DNA from: Hyphomicrobiales bacterium
Lineage (GTDB): Bacteria; Pseudomonadota; Alphaproteobacteria; Rhizobiales; Xanthobacteraceae
Assembly: GCA_016201085.1 (NCBI GenBank)
Contig: JACQDO010000438.1
Span: 1-20,314, forward strand
Reading direction: 5' to 3'
Length of the DNA: 20,314 bases
Position numbers and translations under genes: made by a program. Each line of letters starts with the position of its first letter. The stretch's first letter is position 1. The notes under the pieces were generated by a model. It was not told where the DNA came from. It worked only from the letters and a program-made list of their open reading frames with translations, and ran no database searches. This document shows, piece after piece, positions 6,986-13,840 of the stretch.

Positions 6986-9064
6986 ATGCACCCGCTCGAC
7001 CGGCTGTTTCATCCGCGCAGCGTTGCGATCGTGGGCGCCTCGGCCGATCGGGACAAGCTTACCGGGCGTCCGCTGGCCTATCTGCAACGATACGGCTTCA
7101 CCGGAACGATTTACCCGATCAATCCCCGCTGCGACGCGATCGCGGGGCTGACCTGCTATCCGGACGTGCAGTCGCTGCCGGCGCCGCCCGATGTCGGCAT
7201 TGTGCTGTTGGGCGCCGAGCGCGTGCAGGACGCCGTGCGCGACTTGTGCAAGGCGGGCGCCGCGGCGGCGGTCATCCTGGCCAGCGGCTTTGCCGAAGCC
7301 GGCGCCGACGGCGAGCGGCGGCAACGCGTCGTCATGGCTGCCGCCGGACCGATGCGGCTGCTCGGCCCCAACACCATCGGGCTCGTCAATATCACCGATA
7401 AGATCGCGCTGTCGGCCAGCAATGCCTTGCAAATCGACGAATTGATCGAAGGCAATATCGGCGTCGTCTCGCAGAGCGGCGGCATTCTCGGTTCGTTGTT
7501 GTCGCGCGCCTTCGGCCGCGGCATCGGCTTCTCCAAGCTGATTGCCACTGGTAACGAGGCCGATATCGACGTGTCCGAGTGCATCGAATACCTGATCGAG
7601 GACAAAAGCACGGCCGTAATCGCGCTTTACCTGGAGGGCTTGCGCGACGCCGAGCGGTTTCGCGCCGCCGCCGAGAAGGCCGCGGCGGCGGGTAAGCCGA
7701 TCGTCGTGTTCAAGGTCGGGCGTTCGGAAGCCGGTGTCCGCGCGGCGGTGTCGCACACCGGCGCGCTGGCCGGCGCCGACCGGGTCTATGACGCCTTGTT
7801 CAGGCAGACCGGCGTTATTCGCGCCGGCCTGTTCGCCGATCTGCTCGATATCCCGGCGGCGCTGGCGACCGGACAAACGCTTGCCGGCAACCGCGTCGCC
7901 ATCGTGACCTCGACCGGAGGCGCCGCCACGCTGGTGGCCGATAGTTGCGGCATGGCGGGATTGGACACGCCGGCGCCGGACCGGGCGACCGCCGAGCGGC
8001 TGCTGGCCTTGCAAATTCGCGATGCCTCGCTCGATCGCAATCCAATCGACGTCACCTTGGGCGGCCTGCGGCCGGACGTGCTGCGCAGCGTGATCGAGCT
8101 CTTGCTCGACAGCCCCGGCTACGACGCGGTCATCGTGATCGTCGGATCGTCGGGGCTGGGGAGTCCCGATCTGGTGGCCAAGCCGGTGATCGCGGCGCGC
8201 GCGCGGAGCAAGAAGCCGCTGCTGGTTTATGTCAGTCCGGATGCGCCGAATATCGTCAAGCACCTCAATCGTCATGGCGTGCCCGCGTTCGGCGCGCCCG
8301 AGAGCTGCGCGGCGGCGCTCTCCGCCATGCGGCAATACGGCCGGCAGGCGGCACGGCCAAAGCCTGTACCGGTTAAACAATCTCTCGCGCTTGGCGCAAA
8401 CAATTTTGCATCGGGACCGCTCAATGAAGCGGAAAGCAAAGCACTGTTTGCGCGCTTCGGCATCCCGTCAGTGCAGGAATTCGTTGTTGCAAGCGCGCGC
8501 GAGGCCGAACAGGCGGCGCGCAAGTTGAATGGCAATGTCGTGCTGAAGATTCTATCGCGCGAGATAACGCATAAGACCGAAGTGGGCGGCGTCATCCTCA
8601 ATGTCAGTCCGCAGGACGTGGCGCGCCGCTGCGAAGAGATGCAGGCGGCGGTGACCAAAGCGACCAAGGCGCGGATCGAGGGCTTTCTGGTGCAGGAAAC
8701 GATCGCCAACGGCGTCGAAATGATCTTAGGCTTTCATCGCGATCCCCAGCTCGGCCCGACCGTCCTTCTTGGCTTTGGCGGGATTGCCGCCGAGCTTTTC
8801 AACGACACGACGCTTCGTCTGCCGCCGCTGGGCCGGCAGGACGCCGAGGAGATGATCGACGAGCTCAAGGGCTCGGCGCTGCTGCGGGGATTTCGCGGCC
8901 GCGCCAAATGCGACGTGGAGGCGCTGGTGTCGGCCATCGTCGTCTTTTCCGAGATGGTCGTCGAATTGGACGATCGATTATTGGAGGCCGAAATCAATCC
9001 ACTTTTTGTCATGCTCGAACGCCAAGGCGTGCGCGCCGGCGATGGCGTGGTGGTGCTTCGCTAA
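6986..9064 (+). CDS. ADP-forming acyl-CoA synthetase (acetate-CoA ligase family), fused alpha-beta type
   Basis: 692 residues, the full length of single-chain NDP-forming acyl-CoA synthetases, which interconvert acyl-CoA + ADP + Pi and acid + CoA + ATP. Domain order: CoA-binding Rossmann domain from residue 1 (SVAIVGASADRDKLTGRP), first ligase-CoA domain (GNIGVVSQSGGILG, 157-169), the phosphohistidine loop AAVSHTGALAG with His257, second flavodoxin-like ligase domain (VAIVTSTGGAATLVAD), then an ATP-grasp_5 domain from about residue 470 (LNEAESKALFARFGIP, VVLKILSREITHKTEVGGV, VLLGFGGIAAELF, LEAEINPLFV). All catalytic parts look intact. It starts 10 bases after the crotonase stop. The acyl substrate is unknown; activation of the acid imported by the upstream binding protein is plausible. 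Confidence 0.88.
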   Translation: MHPLDRLFHPRSVAIVGASADRDKLTGRPLAYLQRYGFTGTIYPINPRCDAIAGLTCYPDVQSLPAPPDVGIVLLGAERVQDAVRDLCKAGAAAAVILASGFAEAGADGERRQRVVMAAAGPMRLLGPNTIGLVNITDKIALSASNALQIDELIEGNIGVVSQSGGILGSLLSRAFGRGIGFSKLIATGNEADIDVSECIEYLIEDKSTAVIALYLEGLRDAERFRAAAEKAAAAGKPIVVFKVGRSEAGVRAAVSHTGALAGADRVYDALFRQTGVIRAGLFADLLDIPAALATGQTLAGNRVAIVTSTGGAATLVADSCGMAGLDTPAPDRATAERLLALQIRDASLDRNPIDVTLGGLRPDVLRSVIELLLDSPGYDAVIVIVGSSGLGSPDLVAKPVIAARARSKKPLLVYVSPDAPNIVKHLNRHGVPAFGAPESCAAALSAMRQYGRQAARPKPVPVKQSLALGANNFASGPLNEAESKALFARFGIPSVQEFVVASAREAEQAARKLNGNVVLKILSREITHKTEVGGVILNVSPQDVARRCEEMQAAVTKATKARIEGFLVQETIANGVEMILGFHRDPQLGPTVLLGFGGIAAELFNDTTLRLPPLGRQDAEEMIDELKGSALLRGFRGRAKCDVEALVSAIVVFSEMVVELDDRLLEAEINPLFVMLERQGVRAGDGVVVLR

Positions 9065-9170
9065 GGCACGGTTGTTTTAGGTCGCGTACTCATTAATCCG
9101 GTTTTGTATGCGCGGCTCGCTGGATGTCCGCTTTGCTCCGACTGAATTTTGCGACGCAACAAAATGAGGC

Positions 9171-9194
9171 TAGAGCGGAATCCGGTCAGTTTGA
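9171..9194 (+). repeat. IS630 left terminal inverted repeat
   Basis: 24-base end of the outer element, partner of 11809-11832. The transposase stop codon (9186-9188) lies inside this repeat. TA at 9171-9172 is the presumed duplicated target. Confidence 0.85.
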
Positions 9195-9787
9195 CCCGTA
9201 TCCATCGTGTTTGAAGTAGTTGTTGCACTCTTCCGGGGTGAAGGTTTGGAGGATTGTTCCAATCCGGTCCCAGAGGGCAGGGATTGATCGCTCGCCAGCC
9301 TTGCGCAGATGCGCTTTGAGTTTGGCGAACGACTGTTCGATCGGATTGAGATCGGGGGAATAGGGCGGAAGACGCCGCAGCGTGGCGCCAGTTGCCTCGA
9401 TCGTCTCGCGCACACCGGCGACCTTGTGGGCGGGAAGATTGTCCATCATGACGATCTCGCCGGGCGAGAGCGTCGGCACCAGGCATTGTTCGAGATAGCT
9501 GAGGAAGATTTCGCCGTTCATCGGGGCGTCGACCACGAACGGAGCGGTCATGCCGTCGTTGCGCAGGCCGGCCACGAAAGTGGTCATCTTCCAATGGCCG
9601 TGCGGAACCTTGGCGACGAGCCGTTGACCGCGAGGGCAGCGCCCGCGCAGCCTTGTCATGTTGGTTGAGGTCCCGGTCTCGTCGATAAAGACGAGCTTGC
9701 TCGGATCAAGCCGCGGCTGCTGTTGTTTCCACTGCGTGCGCGCCAGGCGGACGTCTTCGCGCTCTTGCTCGGCGGCGTGCAGAGTTT
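9186..9787 (-). pseudogene. IS630-family transposase, C-terminal part of the interrupted gene
   Basis: This piece holds the DDE catalytic domain: FIDETGTSTNMTRLRG with the first Asp, VMMDNLPAHKV with the second Asp, and LPPYSPDLNPIEQSFAKLKAHLRK with the final Glu. Reading starts in the middle of the gene at TLHAAEQEREDV, directly beside the IS110 end, and ends at 9186. Joined to the piece at 11388-11727, after removing three duplicated T bases, it gives one uninterrupted frame of about 312 codons. The only defect is therefore the insertion. An internal ATG at 9659 could start a fragment lacking the DNA-binding domain and the first Asp, so activity is not expected. Confidence 0.88.
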
Positions 9788-9788
9788 C

Positions 9789-11165
9789 CTAAGAAACGGT
9801 CATTCCAGGGGTCGGCGCCATGGGCTGGAGCATGAAGCCGAAGGCCTTGGCGCGCCGATGCAGATTGTCGATGACCCGCGCGCGGTAGCGGATCTCGTAC
9901 GACGATGCGCCAGGGTCGACGTAATCCATTCCGTGACGCACGGCATTGTAGAAGAGAACCGCTATCTTGCGCGCGGTCGCGGTGACCGCCTTGGCCTTGC
10001 CGATACGCGCCGAGAGCCGCCGGTAGAAGGCGCCCAGGGCCGTGTCGGTTCGTCCGACCGTCACTGCGGCCAGCCGCAGCAGTGACGCCGCCCGGCTCCC
10101 AGAGCGGCGCGTGCGCGACGAGAGCACCTTGCCGCCTGAGATCTTGTTGCTCGGCGCTAGGCAGAGCCAGGAGGTAAAGTGTTTCGCACTCGGCCAAGCG
10201 GAGAGGTCGTCGCCGCACTCGGCGATGAGCTTAAGCGCGAGGTAGGGGCCGAGGCCGTTGATCTGGGTAAGGTCCTTGCCGAGTAGCGCGAAGAGCGCTG
10301 TGCGGACATCGAAGAGCAATGAATTCTGTTGACGGGATCTATTCTGACGTGGTGATGGCAACGGACCTGCTTCGCGACCACGACGGGCGCTGAGTTCCTT
10401 CAACACGGCCTCGATCCGGGCATCGCAGGCAGATGCCTTCTGCTGGTACGTGTCATAGAGGGCGAGTGCCTGTTCGAGGGCGAACAGGTGCTCGGCGCGG
10501 TAGTTGCCGGCCAGCGCCTTCTCGATCGTCTCGACAGTGGCGTGGCAACGCCGATCCCGCATGCGCGCCAGCACTGCCGGATTGCGCTCGCCACCTAGGA
10601 TCGCGCGGATGATCCGCAGGCCGGTCGCACCGGTAATATCGGTGACGACATGGTGGAGCTGCACGTTCATTTCGGTCAACGCCTTCTGCATGTGTTGGAT
10701 ATGTGACGCCCCATACTCGAGCAGACGCTCACGCTGACGCAGGTAGGCACGCAGCTCGGCGATCTGACCTTTGGGCCGAAAGCTTGCGCGCAGCAGACCG
10801 AAGGAGTGAAGCCGCTGCAACCACTGCGCATCACTGACGTCGGTCTTGCGTCCGGGTACGTGCTTGGCATCGCGCGCATTGACGAGGAACACCGCAAAGC
10901 CACGGGCGTCGAGGAGCTCAAAGATTGGGATCCAATAGACGCTGGTCGATTCCATGACGACCGTGTCGACGCCGCACTCTACAAACCAGTCCACCAGCCG
11001 ATGCAGATCAGTCGTGAAGGTACCGAAGCTGCGCACCGGCTCAGGCGTGCGATCCGCACTCACGGCAGCCATATGCATCGTCGCCCCGATGTCGATCGCG
11101 GCCGCGTTCGGATGGACCGTCGGCATCGCGCGGCGGCTCTTGTCAGTCGATCTATTCCGACCCAT
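9789..11165 (-). CDS. IS110-family transposase (RuvC-like DEDD domain plus Tnp domain)
   Basis: 458 residues. The N-terminal RuvC-like domain shows the acidic tetrad Asp25 (AAIDIGATMH), Glu72 (VVMESTSVYW), Asp109 and Asp112 (GRKTDVSDAQWLQ). A helical middle region at about 130-260 (LRAYLRQRERLLEYGASHIQHMQKAL) is the expected coiled-coil linker. The C-terminal transposase_20 domain at about 298-385 contains INGLGPYLALKLIAE and KVLSSRTRRSGSRAASLLRLAA, where a Ser acts as nucleophile in this family. Start ATG 11165 is preferred to GTG 11171 because AGGAGG lies 7 bases before it. The frame is intact, so the element could still be active. Such enzymes recombine DNA using a bridge RNA encoded in the element's own noncoding end. 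Confidence 0.93.
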   Translation of the reverse strand: MGRNRSTDKSRRAMPTVHPNAAAIDIGATMHMAAVSADRTPEPVRSFGTFTTDLHRLVDWFVECGVDTVVMESTSVYWIPIFELLDARGFAVFLVNARDAKHVPGRKTDVSDAQWLQRLHSFGLLRASFRPKGQIAELRAYLRQRERLLEYGASHIQHMQKALTEMNVQLHHVVTDITGATGLRIIRAILGGERNPAVLARMRDRRCHATVETIEKALAGNYRAEHLFALEQALALYDTYQQKASACDARIEAVLKELSARRGREAGPLPSPRQNRSRQQNSLLFDVRTALFALLGKDLTQINGLGPYLALKLIAECGDDLSAWPSAKHFTSWLCLAPSNKISGGKVLSSRTRRSGSRAASLLRLAAVTVGRTDTALGAFYRRLSARIGKAKAVTATARKIAVLFYNAVRHGMDYVDPGASSYEIRYRARVIDNLHRRAKAFGFMLQPMAPTPGMTVS

Positions 11166-11387
11166 TTCCACTCCTCCTGTTGCGGGTGGAAGGGCTGGGC
11201 TGCGCTGTTGATCAATTTCCTAAACGGGATCGCCGGATGGCGTCACCACTCTCACGTGCGCAACAACCCATGGACCATGTTTTTTTGCGGGGTAGCATGC
11301 CACCAAAAAGCCGTCGGCCGCTCCCTTCCACCAAGAGGATAGATCTCAACCGTTTCTACGCCCACAGGCGGACGCTGTCCGAGATGG
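11166..11387 (-). ncRNA. Candidate bridge RNA of the IS110-family element
   Basis: Noncoding leader of about 220 bases between the element end and the transposase ATG, the place and size at which IS110-group elements such as IS621 encode the bridge RNA. A hairpin at 11259-11289 has outer stem CGCAA/UUGCG, an internal loop with AAAAA on its 5' side, and inner stem CAUGG/CCAUG. Its 5' strand reads CAAAAAAAC, identical to the left half of the occupied target. Further 3', UUAGGAAA (11223-11216), enclosed by GAUC/GAUC, is identical to the donor end plus junction TTAGGAAA (9792-9785). The order target loop, donor loop, transposase matches IS621. The right-hand guides do not match cleanly: only AGAGU at 11252-11248 could pair with ACTCT of the target. 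RNA ends are unknown. Confidence 0.55.
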
Positions 11388-11727
11388 TTTTTTTGAAGCT
11401 GATGTCGTGACGGTGGTAGAACCGCCACACCGAACTGGCACTCACCACGATGCCACGATCCTTCAGCCTGCCGCGGATTTCTTGCAGCGTCAGGTCCGGC
11501 TCGGCAGCCGTCAATGCCAGCAGCCATTGCTTGTGCGCGTCCAGCGGCGAGCGCTTGCCGCCCATCGGTTTGGCCGCGACCGACCCGGTTCGCCGCCACC
11601 GTGCAACCCACTTGATCGCCGAACTCGGGCTCACCTCGAAAATCGCCGCCGCCTCATGGCACGAGGCTCCGGCCTCAACCGCACGGACCACCCGCTCACG
11701 CAAGTCCTGGGAATAGGGCTTCGGCAT
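11388..11727 (-). pseudogene. IS630-family transposase, N-terminal part of the interrupted gene
   Basis: This piece has the natural start MPKPYSQDLRERVVRAVEAG and the paired helix-turn-helix DNA-binding region (CHEAAAIFEVSPSSAIKWVARWRRTG, then LTLQEIRGRLKDRGIVVSASSVWRFYHRHDISFKKT). After SFKKT the frame passes into IS110 sequence and soon stops. The catalytic half lies at 9186-9787. Part of the DNA-binding domain could still be made and might bind the element ends, but no catalysis is possible. Confidence 0.88.
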
Positions 11728-11808
11728 CGCTCGTCTCCCCGAATCATCGATCCGTAGAGACTCGCCTATTCGCCCGACTTTGAGAATCCCTGCCGTTCCG
11801 CTATCGAT

Positions 11809-11832
11809 TCAAGCTGATCGGATTATGCTCTA
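11809..11832 (-). repeat. IS630 right terminal inverted repeat
   Basis: 24-base end of the outer element, inverted copy of 9171-9194 with four mismatches. TA at 11831-11832 is the presumed duplicated target. The transposase ATG begins about 80 bases inside it. Confidence 0.85.
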
Positions 11833-11927
11833 AGTGCCATTAGCTTCATTCGCTGCGATCGCGCCGATCGATTTGATTGATGACAAAAACAGATTTGTTG
11901 AATTGCGCGCCGCGGGCGAACTTTTCG

Positions 11928-11943
11928 ATTGATCCAAATCAAT
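11928..11943. promoter_or_regulatory. FNR/FixK-type operator (anaerobox)
   Basis: ATTGATCCAAATCAAT is a perfect 16-base palindrome containing TTGAT-N4-ATCAA, the consensus for FNR, Anr, FnrN and FixK regulators. It is centred 69 bases upstream of the small secreted protein's ATG. An AT-rich stretch at 11968-11976 (GATTATATT) lies where a -10 element would fall, so the box could sit about 41-44 bases before a transcription start, the usual place for activation. A weaker relative, TTGATTGATGACAA, begins at 11873. The site is seen directly; regulation is inferred. Confidence 0.6.
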
Positions 11944-12004
11944 GACGAAATAGATCTTATTGAGTTCGATTATATTTATTGCTTTCAATGTTTTGGAGGA
12001 TGAT

Positions 12005-12268
12005 ATGCGGAAGACGGTGCTTATTCTTTTTGTCTGCACTTTGTCGTCGATCTATGCAGCAAATGCTGCAACGCCCTTAAACGACCCCGCGCCGATTAAT
12101 CACGCCGTGTACTCCACGGCCCAGCAAATAGCCGGTGGCAAAGGTAAAGTCTGCACGACGACGTGGGTCACGACGTGGGTCACGAAGTGGGTGGATACGG
12201 CGAAAGGCAAAATTCAACAGAAATTTGAAGTGAGAACGCCAACTGCTGTGTGCGGTATTCGTGGCTAA
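12005..12268 (+). CDS. Small secreted protein with Trp-Val tandem repeat, unknown function
   Basis: 87 residues that I do not recognise. The start is well fixed: GGAGGA ends 4 bases before ATG 12005. Residues 1-21 form a Sec signal peptide (MRKTVLILFVCTLSSIYAANA, probable cut ANA-A). The mature protein of about 66 residues has two cysteines (Cys50, Cys83) that could form a disulfide, and a short repeat TTWV-TTWV-TKWV at residues 52-63 encoded by three 12-base DNA copies. Base composition is lower in GC than the surrounding genes. It stands alone between an insertion sequence and a gene-free stretch, preceded by an FNR/FixK-type palindrome. Export to the periplasm or outside is likely; the task is unknown. 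Confidence 0.65.
   Translation: MRKTVLILFVCTLSSIYAANAATPLNDPAPINHAVYSTAQQIAGGKGKVCTTTWVTTWVTKWVDTAKGKIQQKFEVRTPTAVCGIRG
12158..12193 (+). repeat. Three in-frame copies of a 12-base tandem repeat
   Basis: ACGACGTGGGTC at 12158-12169 and 12170-12181 are identical, and ACGAAGTGGGTG at 12182-12193 differs at two positions. The unit is a multiple of three and encodes Thr-Thr/Lys-Trp-Val, so copy number can change without a frameshift. Confidence 0.85.
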
Positions 12269-12733
12269 ACGGTAAGGGTGACGGTCTCTCTGTCTTAGTC
12301 AGAAGGCTTTCGAGCTGGCGGCACAGCATATGTTGCCGTGAACTGGTCGTGTGGCCGCTCGCGGCGCCTGAACGGTTGTCGCTCAGCCAGCTAATTTCCG
12401 CATTGCGCCAAGATCGTGCGCATAGCTGCTCTTCACCTCGATTTATTTACGTCGATTCGGCGACGCCGGCTGTTGGTCTGCTTTACACTTGACACGGGAA
12501 ATCCGGAGCGGCCGACTCAATCGACGCAATGGGTCAATCACGCCCAATCCATTTGGGGCCAAAGCTAGCCGATGTCTGCTATGGCCCCAAAAGCTGAAGT
12601 CAAATCAGGGTCTTGGTATCTGACATAACGGGCGTGGCGGGTTGACGATGCCGCCCGGCGCATGAATCACGGGCTGCGATTACCGCGCCGATTCAATCTA
12701 AAACGATTTCGCGCTAACGAATTATTCGCCGCA
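12269..12733. other. Gene-free stretch of 465 bases
   Basis: No convincing coding region: short open frames here lack ribosome-binding sites and family resemblance. The stretch holds one strong inverted repeat (12552-12591, listed separately). It may be decayed sequence beside the mobile block. The downstream dehydrogenase gene reads leftwards into it. Confidence 0.5.
12552..12591. repeat. Intergenic inverted repeat, 10-bp arms
   Basis: TTTGGGGCCA (12552-12561) and TGGCCCCAAA (12582-12591) are perfect inverted copies separated by 20 bases. It lies about 140 bases past the stop of the dehydrogenase gene on the other strand. It could be a transcription end signal for that gene or a piece of a dispersed repeat; no U-tract is present. 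Confidence 0.55.
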
Positions 12734-13681
12734 TCAATGACGGGCGACGAAACGAGCGACGTCCTTGCCGTCGAGGTAACCAAGCAGGGCGTCGGCGGCG
12801 GCATCCGCGAACTGCCGGTACATCTCATCGGTCGGCCAGCCGATATGCGGGGTCAGCACGACATTCGGCAATTCGGTCAATGGATGGGCGGGCGGCAGCG
12901 GCTCGGCATCGAACACGTCAAGACCGGCGCCGGCAATGCGGCCGTTGGCGAGCGCCGCGCACAGCGCCGGTTCATCGACGATCGGACCGCGCGCGGTGTT
13001 GATCAAGTAAGCCGTCGGCTTCATGAGTCCCAGGCGCCGGGCATCGATGAGCCCGCGCGATTCGGCGCTCAGCGTCGCGTGCATCGAGACGATATCCGAA
13101 CAGCGCAATAGATCGTCGAGCTCGCGGCTCTCGCTGCCTGCCGCCGCCGCCGCCTCCTGGGTCAAGCGCGGGCCCCAGGCGAGCACATTCATCTCGAACG
13201 CCTTGGCGATCTTGGCGACGTAGCGGCCGACGTGCCCAAAGCCGACGATGCCAAGCGTCTTGCCGCGCAGGACAAAGGTCATGGGCGTCGCCCACCTGCC
13301 GAGCTTGACCTCGCGATCGAGCGCCGGGATCTGGCGCATCACGGCGATCATCAATCCGATCGCCAGCTCGGCCGCGCTCCGGGAGAATCCGCCCGCGGCC
13401 TTGGCGATGATAACTTTGCGCTCCTCGGCCGCCGCCAGATCGATGTGGTACACATGATTGCCCGTTTGCGCGATGACGCGTAGATCGGGAAGCTGCTCCA
13501 GCAGCGCGCGGGTGAATTTCGTTCGCTCGCGGTTCGCCACCACTGCGTCGAAGCCGCGCAGCGCCGCAGGATCGCCGAACGGTTGCGTGAAGATTTTCAC
13601 CTCGGCGCGCTCGCGCAATCGGCGCACGCCGGTCGTGCCATCGTAGGCGCAGTGAGTATCGTCAAGAATTGCGACACGCAT
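12734..13681 (-). CDS. D-isomer-specific 2-hydroxyacid dehydrogenase family protein
   Basis: 315 residues, normal for the family that reduces 2-keto acids to D-2-hydroxy acids with NAD(P)H, or the reverse, in the cytoplasm. The nucleotide-binding motif GFGHVG is at residues 147-152. The catalytic set is complete: Arg231 (NTARGPIVDEPAL), Glu260 (DVFDAEPLP) and His279 (LTPHIGW). Where many NAD-dependent members have an acidic residue after the second Rossmann strand, this one reads LAWGPRLT, so NADP use is possible. Substrate could be glyoxylate/hydroxypyruvate-like or another 2-keto acid. It diverges from the monooxygenase gene with 159 bases between them that should hold both promoters. Confidence 0.87.
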   Translation of the reverse strand: MRVAILDDTHCAYDGTTGVRRLRERAEVKIFTQPFGDPAALRGFDAVVANRERTKFTRALLEQLPDLRVIAQTGNHVYHIDLAAAEERKVIIAKAAGGFSRSAAELAIGLMIAVMRQIPALDREVKLGRWATPMTFVLRGKTLGIVGFGHVGRYVAKIAKAFEMNVLAWGPRLTQEAAAAAGSESRELDDLLRCSDIVSMHATLSAESRGLIDARRLGLMKPTAYLINTARGPIVDEPALCAALANGRIAGAGLDVFDAEPLPPAHPLTELPNVVLTPHIGWPTDEMYRQFADAAADALLGYLDGKDVARFVARH

Positions 13682-13840
13682 GTGTGAAATGATCCCCTCG
13701 GCGCCGGCCGTCGCGCCGGTGCGAAAATCCGTCGGCGCGGCGCAGATTAGTCAAACGTCCGAGACTTAAATAGTGCATGGTTGTGAATTATTGCGACTTG
13801 CTACATCCTGCCCGCGCCTATTGGATGAAGGGAGCCGACG

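Larger units (their letters stand above)
9788..11387 (-). mobile_element. IS110-family insertion sequence nested in the IS630 transposase gene
   Basis: About 1600 bases, bounded by comparing the two halves of the interrupted gene. The left boundary lies between AGAGTTT (to 9787) and CCTAAG. The right boundary lies between GAGATGG (to 11387) and the seven T bases at 11388-11394. Up to three T bases are shared, so the exact boundary is uncertain by about 3 bases. The ends carry no true terminal inverted repeat, as expected for IS110, but imperfect subterminal ones exist: TAAGAAACGGT (9790-9800) and ACCGTTTCTA (11349-11358). The transposase stop is within 1-4 bases of one end, and about 220 noncoding bases lie at the other end upstream of the gene. 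Confidence 0.88.
9171..11832 (-). mobile_element. IS630-family insertion sequence, split by a nested IS110-family element
   Basis: Both ends are visible. The left end TAGAGCGGAATCCGGTCAG (from 9171) and the inverted right end TAGAGCATAATCCGATCAG (from 11832 on the - strand) agree at 20 of 24 positions over 9171-9194 and 11809-11832. The outermost TA at each side fits the TA target duplication of IS630/mariner elements. Without the nested element the length would be about 1.06 kb, normal for IS630. Its only gene is the transposase on the - strand, now in two pieces. The element lies between the acyl-CoA synthetase gene and an AT-richer stretch. Confidence 0.9.

Noticed and set aside
6956..8380. 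Open frame of 474 codons on the - strand opposite the acyl-CoA synthetase
   Set aside because: It is antisense to a gene with all expected domains, has an Arg/His/Gln-rich low-information composition, and no ribosome-binding site.
9186..9659. Independent short transposase gene
   Set aside because: The sequence upstream continues the IS630 frame to the insertion joint, so this is the 3' half of a broken gene.
12250..12492. Open frame of 80 codons after the small secreted protein
   Set aside because: It overlaps the previous gene's end, has no ribosome-binding site and no recognisable features.
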